From the NCBI GenBank assembly GCA_039182715.1, contig JBCDBY010000082.1:1-15804 (forward strand): a stretch of DNA of 15,804 bases, in the 5' to 3' direction. This DNA comes from JBCDBY01 sp039182715 (GTDB lineage: Bacteria > Planctomycetota > PLA2). Made by a program: the position numbers and the translations under genes. The notes under the pieces are model-generated. The model was given only the letters and a program-made list of their open reading frames with translations. It had not been told where the DNA came from and did no database searches. This document shows positions 6,625 through 13,161 of this stretch, in pieces (within the stretch, counting starts at the first letter, position 1; each line of letters starts with the position of its first letter).

Positions 6625-7737
6625 CTATCCTCCCGCCGCCTTCTTCTTGCGTTTGCGGCTGTAAAACGGAAGCCCTTCCACCGTGACCGGCACGCGCTTG
6701 CCGCGCAGGTCGACCTCCAGGGTCGTCCCGTCCTTCGCCAGGTCCGTCCGCACCAGCGCGATGGCGATGGGGCGGTCGAGCGTGGGGCTGAAGGTGCCGC
6801 TCGTCACGTGGCCGACGTCTTCGTCGCCGGACAGCACCCGGCAGCCCTCGCGCGGCACCCGGCGCCCTTCGACTCCGAGTCCGACCAATCGGCGCGGGAT
6901 GCCCCCGTCGCGCTGCGCGCGCAGGGCCGCTCCGCCGATGAACTCCTTGTCCAGGTCGAGGCCGAACTCGAGGCACGCCTCCAGCGGCGTGATCTCGCGA
7001 TTGATCTCATGGCCGTACAGCGACATGCCCGCCTCGGTGCGGCAGACGTCGCGCGCGCCCAGCCCGATCGGGCGGGCACCCGCCTCGAGCAGCGCGTTCC
7101 AGACCTCGAGCGCACCCTCGCGCGCGAAGAAGAGCTCGAATCCGTCCTCGCCGGTGTAGCCGGTGCGGCTGACCAGCGCGTCGTACTTGCCCAGCAGCTT
7201 GCCGAACGTGAAGCGGTAGTACTTCACCGTCTTCAGGTCGACGTCGCACAACCCGGCCAGCACATCCTTCGAGGTCGGGCCCTGCAGCGCGATCATCGTC
7301 TGCTCGTCGGAGACGTTCTCGATCGTGACGTCGAAGTCCGCCGTCTTCTCGCGGAACCAGGCGTCATCGACTTCGCGGCCCGACGCATTGATGACGACGT
7401 GGATGGTCTCGTCGTTCTCGCGATAGACCAGCGTGTCGTCGATCACGGTCCCGTCGTCGGCGCACATCAACGCGTAGCGGATGGCGCCCTCGGGGATCTT
7501 CGCGACGTTCTGCGAAAGGACGTGGTCGGCCGCCGCGATCGCCTGCGGGCCGCGCAGGACCAGACGCCCCATGTGGCAGAGATCGAACAGGCCGCACGCC
7601 TCGCGGACGGTCCGGACCTCCTCCTGGATGCCGCCTTCGTACTGCACCGGCATCTCGTAGCCGGCGAACGGCACGCAGCGCGCTCCATGCTCCTTGTGCC
7701 AGTCGGTGAGCGGGGTGGTGCGCAGCGCTTCGGCCAT
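6625..7737 (-). CDS. gcvT: Glycine cleavage system T protein (aminomethyltransferase)
   Basis: The 370-residue enzyme transfers the methylene group from the aminomethyl-lipoyl H protein to tetrahydrofolate, releasing ammonia and forming 5,10-methylene-THF. Diagnostic segments are TPLTDWHKEHGA at 8-19, FAGYEMPVQY, FDLCHMGRL, and GTVIDDTLVYR with the expected catalytic Asp at 101. Further along are the folate-site region SRTGYTGEDGFELF, then GLGARDVCRTEAGMSLYGHEI and VGHVTSGTFSPTL. The C-terminus carries an extra Lys/Arg-rich tail (SRKRKKKAAGG) after the FYSR at which the family usually ends. The order gcvT-gcvH is standard; gcvP is not in the window. A promoter lies immediately upstream with almost no leader. 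Confidence 0.96.
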   Translation of the reverse strand: MAEALRTTPLTDWHKEHGARCVPFAGYEMPVQYEGGIQEEVRTVREACGLFDLCHMGRLVLRGPQAIAAADHVLSQNVAKIPEGAIRYALMCADDGTVIDDTLVYRENDETIHVVINASGREVDDAWFREKTADFDVTIENVSDEQTMIALQGPTSKDVLAGLCDVDLKTVKYYRFTFGKLLGKYDALVSRTGYTGEDGFELFFAREGALEVWNALLEAGARPIGLGARDVCRTEAGMSLYGHEINREITPLEACLEFGLDLDKEFIGGAALRAQRDGGIPRRLVGLGVEGRRVPREGCRVLSGDEDVGHVTSGTFSPTLDRPIAIALVRTDLAKDGTTLEVDLRGKRVPVTVEGLPFYSRKRKKKAAGG

Positions 7738-7745
7738 GGGCGCGC

Positions 7746-7774
7746 AGCATACCGGCGTGCCCGGTGTCCTGCAA
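7746..7774 (-). promoter_or_regulatory. gcvT promoter, near-leaderless
   Basis: On the minus strand TTGCAG (7774-7769) and TATGCT (7751-7746) are separated by exactly 17 bases. The -10 ends 8 bases before the gcvT ATG, so transcription would begin within about two bases of the start codon. There is no Shine-Dalgarno-like sequence before gcvT, which fits a leaderless or nearly leaderless mRNA. I see no glycine-riboswitch-like structure, and there is no room for one. Confidence 0.5.
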
Positions 7775-7787
7775 TTTCGCCCCGGCC

Positions 7788-7793
7788 TACAAT
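7788..7793 (+). promoter_or_regulatory. -10 element TACAAT for the TorD-like gene
   Basis: TACAAT is a close match to the -10 consensus and ends 6 bases before ATG 7800, the spacing typical of leaderless genes. The -35 position (7765-7770) is weak. It shares the 62-bp divergent region 7738-7799 with the gcvT promoter, the two pointing away from each other with overlapping -35 regions. Confidence 0.45.
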
Positions 7794-7799
7794 CGTCGG

Positions 7800-8369
7800 A
7801 TGCACTCCACGTCGGTGCGACGCGCCCTCTACGTCCTGTTCGGCCGCCTCTTCGCGGGCGGGCTCACCGCCGCGCTGTACCAACGCGTGCGCGAAGGCGG
7901 CCTCGAAGACCTGGCGCGCGCCCAGTCGGTCGACCTCTTCTCGGACTTGCTCGACCCCTCCGATCCGGAGAGCTCTTCCGTCGAGCTGGGGGCGGAGTAC
8001 GCACGGCTCTCGGAGCAGGTCTCGTTGCGCGCCTCCGACTACAGCAACACGACGGAGGATCCGGTCGTCGCGCTCGAGGCCTACCTGCGTGAGCACGAGC
8101 TCAGCGTGTCCGGCGAAGTCGAGCTCCCGACCGATCACCTCGCGCTGGTGCTGGGCGTGATGGGCGAACTGGCGGAGCGCGAAGAGCAGGGCCGCGACGA
8201 CGATGCGACCGCCCACGCCGCCGCCTTCTTCCTGCGTCATCTCCACCCCTGGGCGCCGCGGGCGCTCACCGAGGTCAGCGCCGCCGCCGACCGTCGCTTC
8301 TATCGCGGTCTCTCGATCATGCTCTCCGCGTTCCTCGCGGCCGAGCGCCAGCGCTATCAGGGTGCATGA
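7800..8369 (+). CDS. TorD/DmsD-family chaperone for a redox enzyme
   Basis: The 189-residue, probably all-helical protein resembles the TorD/DmsD/NarJ family of cytoplasmic chaperones that bind the Tat signal or apo-form of molybdoenzymes before cofactor insertion and export. The N-terminus RALYVLFGRLFAGG matches the first helix of the family. ASDYSNTTEDPVVALEAYLREHEL lies where the family has its PYESVY-like segment, ELPTDHLALVLGVMGELAE (108-126) matches the E-PDH helix, and FFLRHLHPWAPRALTEVS (143-160) matches the HL--W motif. ATG 7800 is chosen over an upstream GTG at 7764 because a good -10 lies 6 bases before it and the upstream codons show no family similarity. No client enzyme is encoded nearby. 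Its stop overlaps the next gene by 4 bases (ATGA). Confidence 0.65.
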   Translation: MHSTSVRRALYVLFGRLFAGGLTAALYQRVREGGLEDLARAQSVDLFSDLLDPSDPESSSVELGAEYARLSEQVSLRASDYSNTTEDPVVALEAYLREHELSVSGEVELPTDHLALVLGVMGELAEREEQGRDDDATAHAAAFFLRHLHPWAPRALTEVSAAADRRFYRGLSIMLSAFLAAERQRYQGA

Positions 8370-9061
8370 GCCGCATCTTCGCGATTGCCGACACCCATCT
8401 CGGCCGCGCCGTCGACAAGCCGATGGACATCTTCGGCCCCGCGTGGGAGGGCCATGCGGAGCGCCTGCGCGAGCAGTGGGCCGAGGTGGTGGCGGACGAC
8501 GACTGGGTGCTCGTTCCGGGCGATATCTCGTGGGCGATGAAGCTCGACGAGGTGGCCGCGGACCTTGCGTTCCTCGCGGCGTTGCCGGGTCGCAAGATCC
8601 TGCTCAAGGGCAATCACGACTACTGGTGGACCAGCCGGGGCAAGGTGGAGGCGATTCTCCCGCCGCGGATGCGGCTGCTGCAGAACGACTTCGTCGACCT
8701 CGGGGACGGCATCGGGGTGGTCGGTACGCGCGGCTGGCAACCGCCGGACGCGCCACGCGCGACCGAACAGGACGGCAAGATCTATGCGCGTGAAATCCAG
8801 CGGCTCGCGCTCTCCATCGAGGCGGCCGGCGACCGCTTCGACCGCCTGATCGCGATGTTGCACTATCCGCCGATCTACACCGGATTCGGGGAGACCGAGT
8901 TCGTGCCGCTGCTGCGCGAGGCGGGCGTCCGCGTCTGTCTGTACGGCCACCTGCACGGACGGGATCACCGCTACGCCTTCCAGGGGGAACGGGACGGCAT
9001 TCGGTACCAATTCGTCGCGGCCGACTTCCTCGCCTTTCGCCCCGCCCTCGTCGCCATCTAA
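8366..9061 (+). CDS. Calcineurin-like metallophosphoesterase (COG1768-like)
   Basis: The 231-residue protein has all the metal-binding motifs of the calcineurin-like phosphoesterase fold: DTH (D9, H11), GD (G52, D53), GNHD (N83, H84), HYPP (H166) and GHLHGRDH (H195, H197). The extra segments KPMDIFGPAW, PGDISWAMKLDE, NHDYWWTSRGK and GTRGW are features I associate with the COG1768 group of predicted phosphohydrolases, whose substrate is unknown. It is soluble, with no signal peptide. It is translationally coupled (ATGA overlap) to the TorD-like chaperone, a pairing not explained by either family. The metal is probably a dinuclear Mn/Fe or similar centre by family; the substrate could be a phosphodiester or phosphomonoester. 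Confidence 0.9.
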   Translation: MSRIFAIADTHLGRAVDKPMDIFGPAWEGHAERLREQWAEVVADDDWVLVPGDISWAMKLDEVAADLAFLAALPGRKILLKGNHDYWWTSRGKVEAILPPRMRLLQNDFVDLGDGIGVVGTRGWQPPDAPRATEQDGKIYAREIQRLALSIEAAGDRFDRLIAMLHYPPIYTGFGETEFVPLLREAGVRVCLYGHLHGRDHRYAFQGERDGIRYQFVAADFLAFRPALVAI

Positions 9062-9096
9062 AAGGACGTTTCAAGGTCCGCACGGCCCTCCGTTCG

Positions 9097-9125
9097 TTGA
9101 CGGCCCCAAGACGCGCCCTTAGGCT
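9097..9125 (+). promoter_or_regulatory. Citrate synthase promoter
   Basis: TTGACG (9097-9102), five of six to the -35 consensus, is followed by 17 bases and then TAGGCT (9120-9125). The -10 ends 10 bases before ATG 9136, so the leader would be only about 3 to 5 bases. No Shine-Dalgarno sequence is present before the ATG, in agreement with a nearly leaderless message. Confidence 0.6.
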
Positions 9126-9135
9126 CGAATTCGTC

Positions 9136-10302
9136 ATGATCACCGACGATCCCTCGCTCTTCGATATCAAGACCAGCCTGTTGAACACCGGCATGCGGGG
9201 ATTCCCGGTGGGAACCTGTCGGACGAGCTCGGTGAACAAGGACACCGGCGTTCACTACGGCGGCTACCCGATCTCCGAACTGGCCAACCAGTCCGTCGAG
9301 TCGGTCGTCTACATGATGCTGCACAAGCAGCTCCCGAGCCCGGCGGAGGAAGAGGCGTTCGCGCAGGAGTTGCGCAACCGCCAGGCGCTCCCGGCCGGGG
9401 TGGTCGAGCTGCTCGCCACGCTGCCGAAGGACGCGCACCCGATGCTCTGGTTCGTGACCGGCATCCTCTATCTCGGCATGACCGAGACCACGGACGACTG
9501 GCGCGAGGACGGCCTCAACCTGATCGCGCGCGTGAATCCGCTGGTGGCCGCGATCTTCCGCCTGCGCGAGGGCTGGGGCGATCCGATCGCGCCGCGCGAC
9601 GACCTCGACTACGCGTCGAACTTCGCGCACATGCTCGGCGCGCCCGATGCGCACGAGCGCCTCGGCGACGTGCTGCGCATGTTCCATGTGCTGCACATGG
9701 ATCACGGCGGCGGCAACCTGTCGACCTTCACCGGCAAGGCGGTCGCGTCGGGACACGCGAGCATCTACGTCTCGCTCTCGGCGGCGATGGGCGCGCTCTA
9801 CGGTCCTCTGCACGGTGGCGCGAACGAGCGCTGTCTCGACTTCGTCAAGCAGGTCGGCACGGCGGAGGACGCCGAGGTCGAGCGCTTCGTGCGTAAGCTG
9901 CTGGCGGACGGCGGCAAGGTCTTCGGCTTCGGCCACGCCGTGCTGCGCAACGAGGATCCGCGCGCCCGCGTGCAGTACCGGTACGCGCGCAAGCACTTCG
10001 CCGACAACCCGCTGGTGGCGACGGCGCTCACGCTGCGCGAGGTGGTTCCGCCGATCCTGCAGGAGATCCCGAAGATCCAGAACCCGTATCCCAACGTGGA
10101 TGCGATCAGCGGCAGTCTCCTGACCGCCGCCGGCCTGCCGCAGAGCCAGTACTACACGGTGCTCTTCGGCTGGTCGCGCGTCGTCGGCATCGCGGCGCAG
10201 ATCATCGACGAGCGCCTCGTCCTCCGCGACGGCAAGGGCGTGCCGATCTACCGGCCGCGCTTCATCGCCGAGGGGCAGCCGGAACGCCACCTCGAAAGCT
10301 GA
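9136..10302 (+). CDS. Citrate synthase, eukaryotic/mitochondrial-like type
   Basis: The 388-residue enzyme condenses acetyl-CoA and oxaloacetate to citrate in the TCA cycle. The catalytic triad is intact: H226 in GPLHGGAN, H267 in GFGHAVLR and D322 in NPYPNVDAISG. Several segments resemble mitochondrial citrate synthase rather than the E. coli GltA type: HMDHGGGNLSTF, AAMGALYGPLHGGAN, VFGFGHAVLRNEDPR and the C-terminal QYYTVLFGWSRVVGIAAQII. Length fits a bacterial form without a mitochondrial targeting region, and there is no zinc-binding N-terminal domain as in GltA. ATG 9136 is chosen because it directly follows the promoter and the frame upstream is not conserved-looking. It probably forms a single-gene transcript. 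A 2-methylcitrate synthase is less likely given the eukaryotic-like signature. Confidence 0.93.
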   Translation: MITDDPSLFDIKTSLLNTGMRGFPVGTCRTSSVNKDTGVHYGGYPISELANQSVESVVYMMLHKQLPSPAEEEAFAQELRNRQALPAGVVELLATLPKDAHPMLWFVTGILYLGMTETTDDWREDGLNLIARVNPLVAAIFRLREGWGDPIAPRDDLDYASNFAHMLGAPDAHERLGDVLRMFHVLHMDHGGGNLSTFTGKAVASGHASIYVSLSAAMGALYGPLHGGANERCLDFVKQVGTAEDAEVERFVRKLLADGGKVFGFGHAVLRNEDPRARVQYRYARKHFADNPLVATALTLREVVPPILQEIPKIQNPYPNVDAISGSLLTAAGLPQSQYYTVLFGWSRVVGIAAQIIDERLVLRDGKGVPIYRPRFIAEGQPERHLES

Positions 10303-10499
10303 ACAGCTCCCCAACGCGGCTTTCCCCGGGGACGTGATTCGGGCTGGGGCACCGGTGCGGAAAGTCCGCCTCACCCTTGGGTTCTGCAGGTCGTCGGATT
10401 ACCCTTTGGGGCCCGGCCGAGCCGCGGAAAAACGAGGATGGACACCCTGTCGAGCACGCGCAATCCACCGTCGGGCACGCGACCCGTGCGAGGAGCGGC
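10303..10499 (+). other. Structured intergenic region before the SPFH operon
   Basis: This 197-base gap has several self-complementary elements. GCACCGGTGC (10349-10358) is a perfect palindrome. A hairpin spans 10354-10375, where GGTG and CGGA pair with TCCG and CACC around AAG, with a three-base bulge. ACCCTTGGGT (10373-10382) is another palindrome. No oligo-T tract follows, so these are not clear terminators. I matched it to no riboswitch class I know. Roughly 90 bases of leader would separate the candidate promoter from the first SPFH gene. Confidence 0.4.
10377..10405 (+). promoter_or_regulatory. Candidate promoter of the SPFH/ATPase operon
   Basis: TTGGGT (10377-10382) and TACCCT (10400-10405) are spaced by exactly 17 bases, the same arrangement as the gcvT and citrate synthase promoters in this window. 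The hexamers match the consensus only partly. It is the best candidate upstream of the four coupled genes, none of which has an internal gap that could hold a promoter. Confidence 0.35.
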
Positions 10500-12266
10500 A
10501 TGACCTCGGCAGAGGCTCGACAGCTTCGGAACGCCTCCACCGCGGTCGCGGTCGTCTTCGCGCTGATCGTCCTGGCGGCCCTGGGTTGGCCCGCGGTCCT
10601 CGCGTTCGCGGTCTGGGGCCTGATCGTCGCGGCCATCCACGCGCTCTACTTCCAGATCCAGGCGGACGACCTCCGATCGCTGGAGGCGCGCCGCCGGTCC
10701 GGCTCATCGGCATGGCGTGAGGAGGGCGACGAGTCCGAGGCGATGGAGCGCTACATGGCGCTTCCCCGCTTCCGCAGCTTCTGGCAACTGCTGCTGCTGG
10801 GAGGCGCCGCCGTCCTCATGGGCTGGCTCTTGTGGCGGGCGTGGCGGATGCCCGTCGCGGAGGCGTCGACCGCGTCGCTCCAGCTCGGCATCGTGCTCTC
10901 CATCGCCGTCGCGGTCCTGCTGAGCCTGCTCGGGCGCTACGCCGTGGTGCTCGGCGCGAAGCTGGAGACGGCGGATCTGAACGGCGTGGCGCAGCTGGCG
11001 CGCTTCTCGTTCTGGGTCGGCGGCGCGCTCGCGGCGTCGCTCGGCATTCTGCTCTACGCACAGCGGGATCTCCGCGTGGTGACCGGTCGGACGCTCGTGT
11101 TGATCACGGCGGCCCTGGTGCTCGACGCACTCGTGCGGGCGATGCTGCGTTCCTATCGGCCGGCGACCGCGCGCAAGGCGAGCGGACCGGTCGGCGACAG
11201 CCTGTTGCTCGCGCTCTTCCTGCGCCGGTCGAACCCGTGGGACGAGGTCTCCACGCGGATGGAGGGTGCGCTGGGCGTCAAGCTCGGCGATACCTGGGCG
11301 TTCCGGTTCCTGCGCCGCGCCTTCGCTCCGCTCGTGCTCGCCTCCCTTCTGCTCGCCTGGTTGGCGACGGCCGCGACCGTCGTGCCGGTCGGACATGCGG
11401 GGGTGCGCGTCGAACGCGGTCGATTCGTGTCGCCGCCCGTGGGCCCGGGTTGGCACTGGTCGGCGCCGTGGCCGTTCGCCTCGATCGAGCTCGTCCCGAC
11501 GAAACGCGTCGATGAGATCCTGCTCGGGTTCGAGCGCGACACCGGCCAGCCCATCCTCTGGGCGGAGCGGCACTACGAGGGGGAGAAGAACATCCTCGTC
11601 GGCGACGGCGACGAGCTGTTGACGATCGCGGTGCCGGTGCACTACCGCATCCACGATCCGTTGGCCTACCTGATGACGACGTCCGACGCGCGCGCGACGC
11701 TGCAGCACCTCGCCTACCGCGAGCTGCTGCGGGTCACGTCCGCACGCGACAGCTTCGCGATCATGACCGATCAGCGCGCGGACGTGAGCGCCACGTTACG
11801 GACGGGGCTGCAGCGGGCGGTCGACGCCCACGGCCTCGGGCTGGAGATCGTCTGGGTCGGTCTGCGCGACATCCACCCACCGGTCGCGGTGACGCCTTCG
11901 TTCCAGGACGTGATCAGTGCGGAGGAGGAGCGCCAGACGATGATCGAGCTGGCGCGGGCCTACGCGGCGCGGGCGCTGCCCGAGGCGAAGCAGGAGGCCG
12001 GGCGCATGCGCGCGACGGCCGAGGCGGCGGGGGAGGAGCGGACGCTCGCGGCGTCCGGCGAGGCGCTGCGCTTCCGACAGCTCGCCGGGGCGCAGAAGGC
12101 GCAGCCCGACGTCTTCCGCTCCCGACTGCGGCTGGAGGCGCTGGAGGCGGCGCTGGCCGGTCGACGCAAGATCGTAGTGGCCACCGACAAGCCGCCCCGC
12201 ATCACGATGGATGCGCGGCGCAAGACTGAAGTCGGAAGCGACGGTGAGGGGGAAGGCGATGAGTAG
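10500..12266 (+). CDS. Polytopic membrane protein with C-terminal SPFH (HflK-like) domain
   Basis: The 588-residue protein begins at ATG 10500, with GAGGAG 4 bases upstream. Six hydrophobic helices (about 13-31, 33-51, 93-114, 125-150, 168-187, 196-214) are followed by a basic segment and a seventh helix (277-298). That helix leads straight into an SPFH/Band-7 domain: VPVGHAGVRVERGRFVSPPVGPGWHWSAPWPF, then AVPVHYRIHDPLAYLM and an ending like HflK (VWVGLRDIHPPVAVTPSFQDVISAEEERQ, residues 451-479). A helical Ala/Glu-rich stalk runs to about 550. Standard HflK has one N-terminal helix, so the six extra ones are the odd feature. HflK/HflC form large ring cages around the FtsH protease in the inner membrane. 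The gene overlaps the next by 8 bases. Which ring partner it contacts is inferred, not seen. Confidence 0.85.
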   Translation: MTSAEARQLRNASTAVAVVFALIVLAALGWPAVLAFAVWGLIVAAIHALYFQIQADDLRSLEARRRSGSSAWREEGDESEAMERYMALPRFRSFWQLLLLGGAAVLMGWLLWRAWRMPVAEASTASLQLGIVLSIAVAVLLSLLGRYAVVLGAKLETADLNGVAQLARFSFWVGGALAASLGILLYAQRDLRVVTGRTLVLITAALVLDALVRAMLRSYRPATARKASGPVGDSLLLALFLRRSNPWDEVSTRMEGALGVKLGDTWAFRFLRRAFAPLVLASLLLAWLATAATVVPVGHAGVRVERGRFVSPPVGPGWHWSAPWPFASIELVPTKRVDEILLGFERDTGQPILWAERHYEGEKNILVGDGDELLTIAVPVHYRIHDPLAYLMTTSDARATLQHLAYRELLRVTSARDSFAIMTDQRADVSATLRTGLQRAVDAHGLGLEIVWVGLRDIHPPVAVTPSFQDVISAEEERQTMIELARAYAARALPEAKQEAGRMRATAEAAGEERTLAASGEALRFRQLAGAQKAQPDVFRSRLRLEALEAALAGRRKIVVATDKPPRITMDARRKTEVGSDGEGEGDE

Positions 12267-13161
12267 GACGATGTGGATCCGGTCGGCGGCCGTGCTGGCG
12301 GTCGCGGTCGTGCTGATCCTGGCGATGACCACGTTCCAGGTTCGCCAGAACGAGAACGTCATCCTGACGCGCTTCGGGAAGCCGGTGCGCGTTCTGGTCG
12401 AGCCCGGACTGCACGGGAAGTGGCCCTGGCCGATCGAGTCGGTCAACCGGTTCGACGCGCGTCTCGATTTCTTCGAGGCACGGCTCGCCGAGGCGCTGAC
12501 GAAAGACAAGCGCAACGTGATCGTGCCGGTCTTCGTGGCGTGGCGCATCGCGGATCCGCTGCGCTTCCTGGAGTCGGTGGGCAGCGTGCCCAACGCGCGG
12601 GCCAAGATCGACAGTCTCGTCACCAGCGCCAAGAACACCGCGCTGGCCGCCTTCGATTACGGCCAGCTGGTCTCGACCAACCGGGACAACGTGAAGCTCG
12701 GTGAAATCGAGCAGCAGATCGTCGCGCTCGTGGCGCCGCAGGCGCGCGACAGTTTCGGCGTCGCGATCGCGCAGGTCGGCATCAAGCGCGTCGCTCTGCC
12801 CGAAGCGAACACGGAGTCCGTGCTCAAGCGCATGCAGGCGGAGCGTTCGCAGTTCGCGGCGAAGTACCGCGCCGAGGGACGCCAGGCGGCCGACGAGATC
12901 CGCGCGCGCACCGATGCGGAGCGCACGGTGATGCTCGCCAAGGCGCAGAAGTTCGCCGAGGAGACACGGGGCAAGTCGGAAGCGGATGCGGCGCGCATCT
13001 ACGCGGAGGCGCACGCCGAGGATCCGGAGTTCTATCGGTTCCTCCGCGAGCTGGAGGCATTGCGCAAGGTCGTGGATGCCAACACCACGCTCGTGCTCGA
13101 CGGCGACGCGGCGCCGTTCCGCCACCTCCGCGGAGCGGACGGGAAAGGCGATGACGAGTAG
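12259..13161 (+). CDS. SPFH-domain protein, HflC-like
   Basis: The 300-residue protein has one N-terminal membrane anchor (about 9-25). The SPFH domain follows at once: TTFQVRQNENVILTRFGKPV, PGLHGKWPWPIESVNRFDARLDFFEA and VIVPVFVAWRIADPLRFLESVG. Then comes the HflC-like end GVAIAQVGIKRVALPEANTESVLKRMQAER and a long charged helix with FAEETRGKSEADAARIYAEAHAEDPEFYRFLRELEAL (positions about 245-285), the classical HflC tail. It is slightly shorter than E. coli HflC. ATG 12259 is chosen over the upstream frame start because the anchor follows it, and GGGGGAAGG precedes it. It overlaps the previous gene by 8 bases and the next by 11, so the three SPFH products are probably made in fixed ratio. Confidence 0.92.
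   Translation: MSRTMWIRSAAVLAVAVVLILAMTTFQVRQNENVILTRFGKPVRVLVEPGLHGKWPWPIESVNRFDARLDFFEARLAEALTKDKRNVIVPVFVAWRIADPLRFLESVGSVPNARAKIDSLVTSAKNTALAAFDYGQLVSTNRDNVKLGEIEQQIVALVAPQARDSFGVAIAQVGIKRVALPEANTESVLKRMQAERSQFAAKYRAEGRQAADEIRARTDAERTVMLAKAQKFAEETRGKSEADAARIYAEAHAEDPEFYRFLRELEALRKVVDANTTLVLDGDAAPFRHLRGADGKGDDE

Noticed and set aside
7764..7799. Upstream GTG start for the TorD-like gene
   Set aside because: It would place the TACAAT -10 inside the coding sequence, has no Shine-Dalgarno, and adds residues unlike the family.
7738..7799. Possible glycine riboswitch ahead of gcvT
   Set aside because: The gap is too short, and the promoter lies within 10 bases of the start codon, leaving no leader RNA.
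6580..8160. A 526-codon open frame on the plus strand across gcvT and the start of the TorD-like gene
   Set aside because: gcvT on the minus strand is certain; this frame is its antisense and changes to Arg/Ser-rich nonsense after 7760.
10359..10368. GGAAAGTCCG resembles the conserved 5' core of RNase P RNA
   Set aside because: None of the other conserved RNase P blocks follow, and the segment is explained by a small local hairpin.
10377..10499. In-frame upstream extension of the first SPFH gene from a TTG start
   Set aside because: No ribosome binding site, unremarkable translation, and a clear GAGGAG before ATG 10500.
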